This document shows positions 1-12,540 of a stretch of DNA of 64,000 nucleotides, in pieces. The position numbers and the translations under genes are program-made. Source of the stretch: Epiperipatus broadwayi (lineage: Eukaryota; Onychophora; Udeonychophora; Euonychophora; Peripatidae). Position 1 is the first letter of the stretch. The number at the start of each line of letters is the position of its first letter. Location: contig JAQFVV010006843.1 of NCBI GenBank assembly GCA_028023455.1, forward strand, positions 238,040 through 302,039, written 5' to 3'. A model generated the notes under the pieces. That model did no database searches and was not told the DNA's origin. It was given only the letters and a program-made list of their open reading frames with translations.

Positions 1-239
1 TAATATTCCTACAACCTATGATAAGTAGGATGATTATTCACATACGCGATAAACGTGTAATCTTGTGAACGTGAAATAAACACGTACTTTTTTCTCCTTG
101 AAAAACGTGTCAACAAAACACAATTTCTTACACGTCAAAATTTCTTATTGTCGTTCGTTTTTGGAAATTATTGCACTTGCTGATTGAAAATTTTGTTTTT
201 TACATTTTAAAGTTACTTCTTGTAATTGTTATTTTGTTT
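1..239. other. AT-rich sequence, no gene seen
   Basis: No convincing coding, RNA or repeat signal was found. It is probably part of the intron upstream of the first recognised M13 exon, but an earlier exon cannot be excluded. Confidence 0.4.
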
Positions 240-1400
240 GATCATTTTTAATTTCATCTTCAGAGTTTTTATTCAATCTGGTCAAAGTGCTGAAATTAAC
301 ACTTAGTTTTTGATTGAGTAACTGAATTAAAATGTTGATTTTGTTAAAACTGTTGTTTCCTTTTATCTGCTAAAAGTGATGCATTTTAAAGTAATTTTTG
401 GATGCACTAATTGCAATAATTCATTGACAGATATTTTTTTATTTAGGAATTAAATTAATACGCTAACTTTGTTAATATTGTTGTTGTTTCCTTTTATATG
501 TTCGAAGTGCTGCAACCTATAGTTATTTCTCAAGTCTGAAAACCATCTTATCATATTTGTACAATCTATTTTTTTTAATTACGAATTGAAGTAAAGAGCT
601 GAGTTTGTTATTTATGCTTTTTTGTCTTTTATTTGCTTTCATATATATATAAAAAAAAAACGTTTTACTCCTGCTTACACAGACATGACAACATCTTTTT
701 CATGTTGAATGATATCAAGAATATTTTTCTTCCTGTCTAAAAACCATCTGATCCAAGTGCTGAAATTAATACTTATTTTTTAATTTAGTAACTGAATTAA
801 AATGTTGACTTTGTTAATGCTGTTGTTCCCTTTGATCTGCTCAAAGTGCTTTAATTTACAGTTATTTCGCCAGTCTAACAACTATCTGATCAGAGTGCTG
901 CAATTTACAGTTATTTCTTGAATTATTAATGGAATTAATATGTTCACTTTATATTTATTGCTGTGACTAGATTATTATTACTGCTGTTGTTTCTTTTTGA
1001 TTTGCTCAAAGTGCTGATGTTTTTCCAATTTCCAGTTACTTTTCCAGTCTGGAAAGCATCTGTTCAAAGTGCTGCAATTTACAATTACCCATTTTTTTAA
1101 TTACTAATTCAATTGATATGTTGACTTTGGTATTACTGTTGTTTCCTTTTACTTGCTTTGAGATCAAAAACATTTTTAATTCTGTTTATAAAACAACACA
1201 TCAAAATGCAGTAATTTCCAGTTATTTCTCCAGTCGAAAAACTAACTGATTATAGTGTTGCAATTTAGAGTTCTTATTCTATTTTTCGTATTCCATTAAT
1301 ACGTTGACTTTTTTACAGAAAGAGCTGCAGGAATTTATTGTTTTTTTTTCTTTTACTAATTGAATAAATACTTTGACTTTGTTATTATTGCTGTTTTTTT
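240..1400. repeat. Degenerate tandem repeat array
   Basis: Two linked motifs recur through the block. One resembles TTTGTTAATNCTGTTGTTTCC followed by TTTTATCTGCT (near 341, 472, 599, 806, 1127 and 1375). The other resembles CAAAGTGCTGCAATTTACAG followed by TTATTTC (near 285, 505, 755, 850, 890, 1015 and 1065). Spacing is irregular, roughly 100-170 bp, and copies are well diverged, so this is an old satellite or minisatellite. It ends in a poly-T run near 1390-1413. No ORF of note is present. Confidence 0.7.
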
Positions 1401-1983
1401 TTTTTTTTTTTTTGGACAACATTCGTTTCAAAAAATAAATTACCATTGGTTTACGTTGCTTGGTGAAATTTCATTATTTAGCATGTACTGAGCAATCACG
1501 TGCTCTACAACCATTTCGGAGAAGTAGGAATGGTGGGAAGGGGGCTGCTAAGCGCATTTTGTATATAAGAATTCCATTATAAATTAAAAATTTAAACTAC
1601 AGCACTCTATTTCAGACAGTAGCCTAGCCTCTTGTTGAATGTTTTGTAATGTGATTTTAAAAACTATTTGTACAAATTTTGGTATTTTTCTTGGTTTTAA
1701 ATCATTCGATTAAATTTAGTGTTCAAGCATTGTCTGCTTAAGTGTCTATTTCATAGAATTTTTTACCTTTATAAAAGATATAATTGTGTTGTGTTAATTT
1801 CGTGCAGAAAAATGGATCCTGTATGTCTTCATTACTGCAATTTTTTTTTGAAACTGATGGAAAAAAATTACAAAATGGGGTTCTTTGCTTCCGTTAAATT
1901 TGATTGTTTGCATCTGTCTACATTGGATAGAAGTTCATATATATTTCCTATAAAAATTTTTTTTGGATATTTTTCTAAAACTA
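1401..1983. other. AT-rich sequence, no gene seen
   Basis: It contains part of a 110-codon open frame (1719-2051), rich in Phe, Cys and Lys, without a recognisable domain. That frame runs into the hairpin repeat that follows, so it is not annotated as a gene. Confidence 0.4.
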
Positions 1984-2161
1984 TTGGGTATTATTCCTTC
2001 AACCAAGGAAAGAAAGGAGGACTTCTCACATTCATATCAAAGCATTGCTAACTTTGTAATGTTTGATATTGCCAAAATCACAACATTAAAAAGTTAGCTG
2101 TGTATTGATAGGAATGTGAAAAATCCTCCTATCTTTCCTTGATTGCAGGAATAATACCCAA
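1984..2161. repeat. 178-bp imperfect hairpin (MITE-like)
   Basis: The ends are exact inverted repeats (TTGGGTATTATTCC and its complement). Pairing continues inward through AAGGAAAGAAAGGAGGA versus TCCTCCTATCTTTCCTT, and through CACATTC and GCTAACTTT. Almost the whole unit can fold into one stem. No clear target-site duplication was seen: the left flank ends CTA and the right flank begins GTA. A small non-autonomous DNA element is the likeliest reading; a miRNA-like hairpin is an alternative. Confidence 0.6.
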
Positions 2162-2589
2162 GTACCATTTATAATTACCCATTGCATTCTTCAACAATTC
2201 ATCTCATATAAGTAAAAAAAATAAATTTTTATAATAACTAATCCTTGTAGGGCAAAGACTTTTCCGGAAACCCCTCGTATCAGAACAGTGAAGGAGAAAA
2301 TACCATTTCTCAGACTTTCTAACTATCAGATGATAAGGGTTTTAAAAGTTTTTTATTCCTGTTTACCCTTTATTTAAAAATATCTAGATACCCACTTATT
2401 GCTCAATGCTGGATTGTTAGTTAGATTGTCATGAATTAGCTATTTGAGAAAAATTCATAAACCTTGTGAAAATAATTTCATTTGACTTGATTTGAATCAC
2501 AGAATATTACATGATATGTGTATTCACTGTGTATCTGTCACGAGAAATTTTAATATCTTGAAAAGGAACCATTTTAAGACTTGCTGTGG

Positions 2590-2730
2590 CATACCAATGA
2601 GCCAGTCTGCTTGTTCACTAAGGTTTGAAGATTTGCTACTTTAATATAAACTGAGCATTTATTATATATATATGGAAAATGATGATGTGGACCAAGTGAT
2701 GAGTGCTGATTCAGCACAATATAAATATAT
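2590..2730 (-). repeat. Dispersed repeat, inverted relative to a copy near 42.9 kb
   Basis: The reverse complement contains CTGAATCAGCACTCATCA, then CTCAGTTTATATT, AGCAAAT and TTCAAAC in the same order as 42860-42990. Copies are interrupted by small indels and AT microsatellite. It is probably an old SINE or DNA-element fragment. Confidence 0.55.
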
Positions 2731-4854
2731 ATAATTAAAATTACCCAAATCCATATATATATATTGAAGATAATTAATCTTTTTTACATGTATGTGGTCA
2801 TGTGTATCAGCTATTTAAGATAGAGTGGATAGCTGAAGAAAACTTGAAGGTCTTTGTTCAAATCCCCTTTAATAACATCTAAGGTTTGGTATATTTCAAT
2901 ATACTTGTATCTAAATATATATATACCTATAATCGTGTTTATTTTGATAGTTTATAATGATATTTTAATTAAATTACTTCACAGCTTAAATTTATCTATA
3001 AACATACCCAGAAGTAAATTTGATTATTTAAACATAAAAACCTCTTCATAAAAATATTCTACCTAATATATTGTTACGTGAGATACTTAAAAATATGTTA
3101 AAAATATTCAGAAAAAAAATTATAATAACATATTATTTTTATTATTATTAATGAAAAAGACTGTCAGTTTAATAAATAGAATAAAGAGAGTTTAGAATAG
3201 ATCAAAAGTCAAAAGTAAACAATAGAAAAAATAAAATTCTGTATCTGAATCTCAAGTTAAAATTTAAAAAAAGTAATAGAGGGAAAAATAATTAAAGTAT
3301 AATACAGTTTAAGAATTTTAATTAAATTTGCTATTTAAGGAAAATGGTGTATCTGTTTTTTTAAATAAAAGTACAAATTCTAAAATGTTACAAGGTATAA
3401 TAATAACAATAACAATACAACAACAACGACGACGATGACGACGACGACGTCAACAACAACAATAATAATAATAATAAATAATAATTGTGTGAAAGCAACT
3501 TAAAGATTACAAAGTTACTTGGTGAAATAATTTAAACTAAAAATATTAACTGTAAAGAAAGAACAAGAGAATTGTAATGTAAATAATTGAAAATTATTGT
3601 TTAAAATTACTTAATTAGAAAAAAGTATGATCTAATCATAGATTAAAATAAATTTGTAAATTGTCTAATTAAAAAAAGATTATGTTTGGATTATGTTTAA
3701 TCCAAATTATCAGATAATCAGCACTGTAATAAATGTTGTAATTAAAATAAAAATAAAAAAATTATGTAATTAAAAAATGAAGATTGAAACTAATTAATGA
3801 TTTGCATGAGCTTAGACAATGGTTTATCAAGGGTATAAAGGCTAATAAATTTTTATTAGAATTATTCTGCTATGGTCTGTTACTCTTCTAATTTAATTTG
3901 GCATGCATTGGATAGCCTGAGATGTGACAAATATCCTTGATCTGGCATTGCTGAAACATCTATCCGTCATTATCAAAGACTACTACTGAACAATACCACA
4001 GATTTATATGCTGCCCTAGAAAAAAAGTGATAAGCCATTAAAAGAAACTGGGAAACCTGTTCAGGAATGCCAGCCATAAACTTTATAAACTGTCAAGAAG
4101 ATGGTCACCCATGTGATTACTCCCATAAAACTATAAAAAAAACCTAGGTTAATGTAAGACAATAATTCAAGGTCCAGATGTAAAATAATATACACAGGAT
4201 AAGATTTCATTCTCTTAATAAACTTTTACAAAATTAGAAATGACAACTTCTTGCTACCTAGTTTAAAGTAGACTTAACTACATAGAATTACTTTGTAGGT
4301 AGTTTGATTTAATTTTATTTTTTATTCTTAAATATATTGTTTTAATATGTTAATTTGGATTAAATTCTCTCTCTTCATACAGTCACTATATAACATTTAA
4401 TTAAAAAAAATTTGCCAATTATAATGGTTGTGTTTAAATATGCATTGACTGATAACATAAGCTAGATAAATTTCTTGTTTATTGAGCTAGTTATGGAATC
4501 AAGTAGTTGAAGTATGTAAAATCTTTCTTTGTGGGGATTCCAATCAAATTAGCTGGATGGTGCCCAGGGATTTATTCTCAGTATAAATAAACATATCCCC
4601 TAGAGATGTATTTTACTTTTAGCAATTATAGAGTGATTGCAATAGTTTTGAAAGATGGCCACAATTTCTGTATTTATAAACAATTACTATGTAGAAGTAT
4701 TGACCATGTTAATTCCTCTACTTGTGTAACCATGTTTCATATTTATATAAATTATTATTGTTAAAATTTAAAAATAATAAAAATGGATATATATAATAAA
4801 TTTTAACAGTAAATATAATATTATAGTTTAAATTCTTTTGTAGCGCTTTCGATT
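2731..4854. other. AT-rich intronic-type sequence with trinucleotide microsatellite
   Basis: No supported gene. A compound microsatellite of AAC, ACG, GAC and AAT units lies at about 3403-3485. A short inverted repeat (GTTAAAATTT / AAATTTTAAC) brackets 4758-4808, just before the Penelope-like remnant. The stretch 4478-4600 shows weak similarity to 8108-8230 (ATTGAGCTAGT and AATTAGCTGG boxes), possibly an old dispersed repeat. Confidence 0.45.
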
Positions 4855-4886
4855 ATGTGGTAATCCTCGTCAGCTTTAACTGAATT

Positions 4887-5220
4887 TCAAATTTTCAAAC
4901 TTAATATTACGTATATGATCATATTTGCAACTTGACTATTAATAGCATCATTCTTATATTTATCAATTAATATCGCCTCTTTAATTTTCCTCTTTTTATG
5001 ATTTCTTTTATCCATTAATATTTTTATTTCATTACTATTAAATGTAAACTTATAATTACAAGGTTTTTCATGGTCAAAGAATACTGAAGCTGTATTAAAT
5101 TGACTATTTACATTATTTTTAATTCGGTTATATAATAATTGATGCTCCTTCAATCTTTTTTCCACAGAACATCTCGATTCACCAATGTAAATTTTCTGAC
5201 ATCCATATTAAAGCTGATAA
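4887..5220 (-). pseudogene. GIY-YIG endonuclease fragment of Penelope-like element B
   Basis: The longest open piece (5165-4887, 92 codons) continues a frame in which the region just upstream encodes IIYQL, a stop, then YGCQKIYIGESRCSVEKRLKEH. The GIY position is degenerate (IIY) but YIG is intact. The downstream Arg, the His in KRLKEH, the Glu in IKEAIL and an Asn in AINSQ match the conserved catalytic positions of this nuclease fold. A stop between the IIY and YIG halves breaks the frame. In Penelope-like elements this domain is thought to nick target DNA for target-primed reverse transcription. Here it is an inactive relic. Confidence 0.75.
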
Positions 5221-5475
5221 ATTATTTTACTACTCTGCAATTTAGGAATTATGCTCTTAGAATTATTAATCAATTGATTAACATTCGAAGGAACACAAAA
5301 TGAAATATTATAATTTTCTTTAAATATATTCTTAATTACTTTAGATTGCTTGTTATTTATAAATGCCATAGATATCCATTTTTTATTATTTAAAGTAACA
5401 TTGCAAACACTCTTCTTATTATTAAATGAATTTACTGTACGCAATATTTGGTTTTTATCATAACCAACCTTTAAC
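5208..5475 (-). pseudogene. RT-endonuclease connector fragment of Penelope-like element B
   Basis: A 78-codon open piece (5444-5208) has Asn/Lys/Ile-rich sequence containing WISMAFINN and NIFKENYNISFC, in the place that links RT to GIY-YIG in this family. Related text (NINRLLNNSKIQN) is encoded by the triplicated segment at 14219-14415, which confirms that the two belong to one family. The upstream side is cut near 5470 by an inserted block. Confidence 0.6.
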
Positions 5476-6255
5476 CCTTTTCCCGCCTCTTACGAGACCT
5501 CTCGTTGACAGTTGACGTCACTCTAATTCCGTTATTTTTAATGCTAGGATATTCGTTTGACAGTTATTGATTAGGTTTTTAAAAGTTCTGTAAGATAGTG
5601 CCCTCTTCTGAATTATTTTACAAGTAAAAAAATCAATAAAACAGCACTTAAAGCTAAACAAAGAAATAAGCTTGTCAGTGATTGGCTCTCAGCCGGCTCT
5701 CAGCCGACAAAGACTGATTGGCTGGAAAAAACAAAGAAACCACCTGATCAAAGAAAATAAAGAAAAATGCTGAGATTTTCATTTCGAATATGATTTAAGG
5801 TATTAAAAAAGTATATATCTGAGAAATTAAAATCATTTTCACAAAATATACTAAAAAAAAAACAAAATTATTTTCGAAAAATATTGAAGATTTTAGTAAA
5901 AATATTTAAGATTTAGCAAAAAGAAAATTTACTTTTCTATAAAGTAAAACTGAAAAAAGAGCATTTACATCAGCACTTCTTTGTTTGTATGTTCGCTTTT
6001 AAATTTGCTGAAATTGAATATTTTATAATAAATAAATAGCAATTTATTTTTGAAAGAACTTTCATTCACTTTCATAACTTGACAAATTATTAATATACTT
6101 TTTATAAATGAATCTGAAGTGAATTTAATATTATAAGTGAATATATTTTAACAATTGGCTTTGTCTTCAGTTTGTGAGTTGGCCAATTAAAAGCTTTGAT
6201 TTTTATCTCATACAACCAATAATATAATTAGTGGTTAAAAGGTTAAAAGGTCACT
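5470..6255. mobile_element. Possible non-autonomous DNA element inserted in the Penelope-like remnant
   Basis: The block splits the remnant's coding sequence. It starts with CCTTTAACCCTTTTCCCGCC (about 5469) and ends with TGGTTAAAAGGTTAAAAGG (about 6232-6250), an imperfect inverted pair. Inside is a GC-richer inverted segment around 5677-5725 (GATTGGCT and CAGCCGGCT units). No transposase ORF is present. Exact ends and target duplication could not be fixed by eye. Confidence 0.45.
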
Positions 6256-6269
6256 AGTAAAGAGTTCAA

Positions 6270-6969
6270 TATTTAAAATTTTATCACTTTTATATTTACA
6301 TAATTTATCATTGCAATGCAAAAATGATTTCAGACTTGCCATTTTATGTATCATTGGAACACGTGATTTAAAATGAATATATCCTCTTTCTCAAATAGGT
6401 TTAAAAATTAATTTATAATTTAAATCAGTAGCATCTCTAAATATTTGTAAATCCAAAAATTTTATTTTTCCATTTTGTTCATTCTCAATAGTCTATTTTA
6501 AATTGTTTAAATTATTCAGATTATATAAAAGAACATCAATAATATCTTTAAGACCACAAACAAAAACATCATCAACATATCTAGTATAAATTTTAATATC
6601 TTCAAAATTATAAGAATTAAATATAATATCTTCATATTTTGACAATGTAAAATTACAAATTTGTGCTACCATAGGTAATCCCATTGGCCATCCTTTACCC
6701 ATTTTATAAAACCTATCATTATATGTTGCAATAATATTATCACTTATAAATTTTAGTGATTCAATAATAAAATTTATTAAATGTTTATTTATAGACTTAT
6801 TAATTAATTCAATTTCAATTAAATTTATAGATTCAAGATGATCAATTGATCCATATAATTCCATTACATCCAATGAAGCTAACAGATCATTATCATTTAT
6901 TTTTATATTTTTAATTCTATCAACAAATTCATAAGAAGATGCAGTTGTATATCTTCCAAAACCCAACAT
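6270..6969 (-). pseudogene. Reverse-transcriptase fragment of Penelope-like element B
   Basis: A 158-codon open piece (6969-6493) contains motif A (LLASLDVMELYGSI), motif B (KGWPMGLPMVAQICN) and motif C (TRYVDDVFVCG). Continuing past its stop, 6480-6270 encodes a KIKFLDLQIFRD-type segment and a YIHFKSRVP segment, both typical of Penelope RT after motif C. The YVDD catalytic pair is intact, but the RT begins abruptly at motif A and carries stops downstream. It differs clearly from the family A ORF at 14.8-17.2 kb, so two Penelope-like lineages are present. Confidence 0.85.
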
Positions 6970-6975
6970 ATCCTC

Positions 6976-9900
6976 CCATTTATTTAAAATAAATAAGATT
7001 ATTTATAACAAGTTGACTTTAAATAAATGAAAAAAAAAGTATTTTCCGTAATTTAAAGAAATATAAATATATATGTGTGTTAATAGTGAAATGTAAATAT
7101 AAAGGAATAGTAAAGTGTGTGCATGTTAATAAAATAGAATATGAGGGTTAAATATTAAAATGAAAAACAAATGAAAGTGTATAATTGGAATGTCTCTTAA
7201 AGATTTAAAAACAATTACAGGCTATATAAAACAGAATTTGCGATGGCTACTAAGTAAAAATCTTAAACAACAGGAATTAACAATGGCTACTAATTAAAAA
7301 CAGAATTAATTAATTAATCAAAATCTTCTCAAAAATATAATCAAAACAGGGGATGAATTTCAACAATGGATAGAGCTGGCTGATATGAAAACCAATTAAT
7401 GAAGTGACAACAGGGCATCATATAAATAGAGGAGATTCAATCAGTCAGTCAATCAATTTTTCAGTCAGTTGAGTTTTTACAATCAGTCTATCATGTATCC
7501 AGAATCAGTGTTTTCCCTGACAAAGCAATGTTAACATCCATTGAAAACATATGGACAATCTCCAGTCTTATTCAGATGGAACACCAATGGCCTGCCTGAT
7601 AAAAGTGATGCCTGCCTAATACTTAAAACTTCCAGAGATATCTAAATGTCTTAAATAATATTGCCATGAAATAGTAATTATAGTAACCACCACAAAACCT
7701 CAAATCCAACTGGCTGAAAAAAATTCTCATGAAGCAGAAAACAGCAAGAAGTCAACAGACAAAATCCTATAGGTAATGAATAACTTTTCTTATTCCATTT
7801 CTGATATTAATGTAGCCATTGCTAATCTTGCAGCCTCCTGGAGTCAGTTAATAAATGAACTCTATAACCACATAAAATAAACTGTTGATATGCATATTTT
7901 GAATGCTTGTAATTATTTTAATGCTGAATTATATTACTGTTGTATATATCATTATCATATGTGTGTGCCTAAGGTTATTATAAATCATTGTATAATTTAA
8001 TGAAGATTTTACAATAATAAATATAGTTAAAATAAAGTGTCTTTAAAATGTAATATTTTCTCAGTCAATTCTTTTACCACTAAATAAAGTAACAGTATAT
8101 TATAATATTCTTTTGATTGAGCTAGTAGGGATGTCTTAGGTACTGAATTATTTTGCCATCATTCAAAGCACATTAGTTCTCATAATTAACTGGCATCTGG
8201 GGTTTACTCCAAAACAAAAAAGTGCTTTGAATGACAGGTGTTGAATTCTGCAGCAGAGAAGATATGTGCCCTTGAAACGTAGTCATAGTTATATATATAT
8301 ATATATATAGCTCTGACTTGGTCACAGGTATACTCTGGATTTTATTCTTCTCTGCCTAAGGAACCATGGTGGTGCAATAATTAAATTGCATTGGTGTAGA
8401 TCGAATGTATAAGTTTATAATTGTATCATATATTTTTTTGTATAAAAGTAAGTCTTATAATTTTGCTTTCACAAAATAAATTTTATTAAAGGGATAAAAT
8501 TCATCATGCTAGATGCTGTTTACTATTTTATCAACTACTCCACCTGGATCAATATATAAATATTCATATTCTTATGACAAGCAGTTCTTTGGTTATAATA
8601 TTAAAAGAAATTATGTAGATAAATAATTGGGATTTGTTTATATATATTTAGTTAGATTTTTTTTATATTTCTTGTTTCATATATATTGTAACAAAAACAT
8701 TACTAGTCCTAAAATATAGTGTCTTGGGGAGGAATGATGATAAGATAAATATAAATAAACTCCAAGATGGCAAAACAATAAACTATAAACTAGTCATTTC
8801 AGGTGCATGGCATATTTTAAGCCTAGTTGGGCAGCCATTGTAACATAAACAAAAAGCATCAAGTAGTGGGTGAATGCCCTTGGTAATCTAATAAAACTGT
8901 AACACATTGTAACCTATGAAATAATATCAAGTGGGTGAATACATTTAATAACAAAATATTTTAAAGTAATAAACTCCAAAGGTATTTTACCCACTTTTAT
9001 CTCCAGTTTTATATCAAGTGAATATCTAAGGGAATAGTAAGTTAATATGATCTATCAGGGCATCACTAGGTTATCTGAACCTAGGTAAAGTTATATTCTA
9101 TTCTTATTTTAAATATACCAGGTTTGAAACTTTTGATACCTTATTTATAACAAAATGGAGGATTTTTGGATTTTTAGAACCATATCATCTTTGCACTAAC
9201 ATGAAGAAAAACCCAAAAACATGTTTATGCTGTAGTTGTGCATATAAAATTCATCAGACAAAAATTATCACTTAGATTTTAATATTATTCAACATTTTAT
9301 AAGTTTTGCTAGCTCCTATCAAACACTATCAATTTATGGTATCAAATCACTCATCCTTGAATGACATGGATGATGGGGTGGTGGCTATTATCTAATAATT
9401 ACTCATAAATAATAACCAAATACAGTGAAAATCATTATTTATCTATGGCCATTAAACACATTTATCTAGATCATTAATTTTAAAAAATGATGATGATGAG
9501 AATGATGATGATGACAATAGTACTTCCATCCACAGATTTAGAACTAATGCCTAACATAAAATTTTACTTTTATAAATTCATAATTATTGGCATAACATTA
9601 GTATATCTAAATTAGAAATTAACCATTAATATTCAATGATGATGACTGATCATAATTAATAAAGCAATGAATACTCTTAATAAAAATAAAACTCTTTTAA
9701 TAAAACAAATTAACATTTATTACTGGACTATCAAAATATACATACTATTTAAAGATATATATGAAAATGTATATGAATAACAATTATGAGTTGTTTATAT
9801 TTAAATCAATATTAATCTCTTCCCCCTTTCCCTTTAGTGTCAGTACCCAATGTTTATCATAGTATAATGTACATCAATTTGGATAGTAAATAACTAAAAT

Positions 9901-11261
9901 TTTATATCCACAAGAAAATATCTCATTAAAAAAATAAATACTCTTTGTGCACACATACTTTTATAACCTTATAAATCTAAGCTTAACATATAAAGTAAAA
10001 TGATTAATTACAAAAAGGTTAGTTAGATTCTAGAGAGCTGAAATTGTTTACAGAAACAAGTTTTAAATTACTTATCTTCCCCCTAAGCTATTGAGATCAC
10101 TAATCATTATTTTTTTTTTAAAAAATCCAATCCCTCCAATGCTTTCTTTCTATCACTTTCAACATTTCTACAACACTTATATATGTGGGTCTGTAGTCTT
10201 AAATTACTATGTGTATGCACGTATGGATCCCCATTATCAATAAAACATTATTATTAAACAAAAAACTTTTAACATACAAAATATTACATAAATTTGAACT
10301 GATCCACAATAATAAATTTCACAAAATCAAATACATGAATAAGTACATCCTTACAATAATTTTAGAATACATAAAATTATCAATACTGTATTCGCTATTA
10401 TTACTGAAATTCTGCTTTTTACTCAATTTTGGTTTTAAAATTCAGAGACAATGAAAGATAAAAGATATTTGTTATTTAAAAAATGTTAATAGTCCCTGAT
10501 ATCATAAAAAAGGAAAATGTATAATTAAAATTTATATTACCAGCCCTTTTATGTTCCTTGTGGCTTTCAAGAGTTCAAATTCATCTTGTTAAATGTTTAT
10601 AAATTTTACAGCAACCACATACACCCATCTGTAACATGTGTATATTACAAATTTCAGTGGTCTAGTCCTTTTGTTTTCTTAGCTTGAGGATTGTAATTCT
10701 TTTACTGCAATAATGATGATGAAGTTCTTGCTTCCATAGGAACCATTTAGCACTGGAATTGTTTCTTCCTTACTTTTCAGCATACTTATTTTAATAGATT
10801 AAGGATATCTGTTGTTTTCATATTTTTTAATTTTTGCTGGGGTTTAAACTCAGGGCACTGGCATAACTGAACTAGCATGGTTTATTTTCAGTAGGTTATT
10901 TATTTCCATTTAGCTTTCAAATGCAGGTGAAACATTTCTTCTATTTAGAACATAGACAAGCAGTCAGTATCTTCCATCCAATTTTTCTCAATCAGTCACA
11001 ATATGTGTAATACTGTTGGTTCAGACTTTTTCCAGATATGCATTGGCTGATGGCTGGCTGGAGTAGCCAGATAAAACATATATATTTTAGCCTGTCTTTA
11101 GGCTATGAAACTTTCCAAACAAAATTGTATATAAAAATATCAGTTATTCAAATTGATATTGTTCAGAATTTTAACTTGTTCTTTCCACAGTTTCAATATT
11201 TAATAATCTTTTTCTCTAAATGATTTTCAGCCTTTTTATATCACTGAGTCTGTTAAAGATC
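6976..11261. other. Long AT-rich stretch without a recognised gene
   Basis: No exon or element ORF was supported on either strand. Visible structure is limited to an (AT)n run at about 8288-8310, GAT-rich microsatellite at 9485-9520, and a short direct repeat of GTGGGTGAATNC near 8869 and 8931. The open frame at 10209-10454 has no recognisable features. Presumed intron of the M13 gene or flanking intergenic DNA. Confidence 0.4.
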
Positions 11262-11451
11262 AATCAGATAGAAAAACTGATTTTTATTAGTAAATCATTT
11301 GATTAAAACTGATTATCTGCTTCAAATTTACTGTTAGTAAAAAAATCCAGACTAACAGATAGAAACAACTGATTTTTATTAAATAACCAGTCTAATTTAA
11401 AACTGATCATCTGTCTCAAATTTAATGTGGCAAGAAATGCAGACTAATAGA
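11262..11451. repeat. Two-copy tandem duplication, about 92-bp unit
   Basis: CAGATAGAAA.AACTGATTTT continues to TTAAAACTGAT.ATCTG, then CAAATTTA and CAGACTAA. This order occurs first at about 11266-11356 and again at 11357-11451, with about 20% divergence. Non-coding. Confidence 0.65.
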
Positions 11452-12505
11452 TTTCTTGATAATTAACATGAATTGGTCTGAAAAAAACCATTATTTTAAT
11501 GTTTTTAACACCTTTATGTCAAATCTCTTTATAAAATTTCTGTTTCTCTGATTATCTCTGACCATAAAGATCTTCAGCTGTAAAGGTTAGCTGAAAATTT
11601 AACCTTGTTGGTTTAATTAGCATATAATACAATTCTTTACAGATATAGCTTTTCAGAAAAATGACTTTAACAGAATTTTCCTCTTAACATATGTGTAACT
11701 GTAAATTTATCCATGTTATATACAAGCACATACTATGATATCCAGAAAAATTGCTTATCATAACAATCTGAATAATTTTTAGAAACTATAATTTAATAGT
11801 CAAAATTAAATCATTAGAACAATTAAACTTAAACTATAGCCATAGAAAAAAATAGAAATCAAGAATAAAAATAGCAGAATTTAGCAAGTATAGATCAGTT
11901 TTGAAGAAAGTTAATATTTAAAATATGAAAATGATTAACTAAATAGTTTGTGTCCACAGACAATTGCCTATATGTGTTATAATCTTAACTTTTAAAAATA
12001 ACTATTGAATAATTTAAGATATGGAGTATTCTTTTTGGTTTATATCAACACAAACAGACAAACAACATAAATATTCCCCCCACTCTTTTTTGTTCTAGGA
12101 TTGTGGGAATTTGATCCTGTAGATTTAAACTTGGGTGCCCTACAGATTCCCTTCATATATAAGAAAATGTGATAATGATTTTTTCTGTATTTTCATTTTA
12201 TGCACATTATTTAATTTTCTAAATTGAAATGGGCACAATATATATATATATAAACAGGATGGACAATCATTATACTACGGTAGTTCTTAAAACTATTACT
12301 TTTCAAATTATTAGGCAGTGCTTGTGGTGAAAAAGTAGTGTATGTGTTTACCATGTCTACAACTGAGTTTTGAAATCTAAGTCAAATGAAATTTTTTCCA
12401 AAGTATTAAGAAATTTTCTCTCAAATAGCAATCCCACAGCCAAGACTAATCATCTATCAATTTTCTACATAATGTATATATATAATATATATACATATAT
12501 CTAGA

Positions 12506-12527
<22 letters not shown>
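11452..12527. other. AT-rich sequence, no gene seen
   Basis: Nothing beyond AT microsatellites (about 12239-12253 and 12476-12535) was recognised. Confidence 0.4.

Positions 12528-12540
<13 letters not shown>

Larger units (their letters stand above)
4855..6975 (-). mobile_element. Decayed Penelope-like element, family B (minus strand)
   Basis: Minus-strand fragments occur in the order RT (6969-6270), connector (5475-5208) and GIY-YIG endonuclease (5220-4887), which is the Penelope-like order. The 3' end carries a motif (AGCGCTTTCGATTATGTGG at about 4842-4860) resembling the terminal motif of the family B fold-backs at 12.6 and 13.7 kb. The N-terminal half and early RT motifs are missing. 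A block of about 780 bp (5470-6255) interrupts the connector. Multiple stops and frameshifts show it is dead. Confidence 0.8.

Noticed and set aside
1719-2051. 110-codon plus-strand ORF
   Set aside because: No recognisable domain, unusual Phe/Cys/Lys-rich composition, and its 3' part is the arm of a hairpin repeat.
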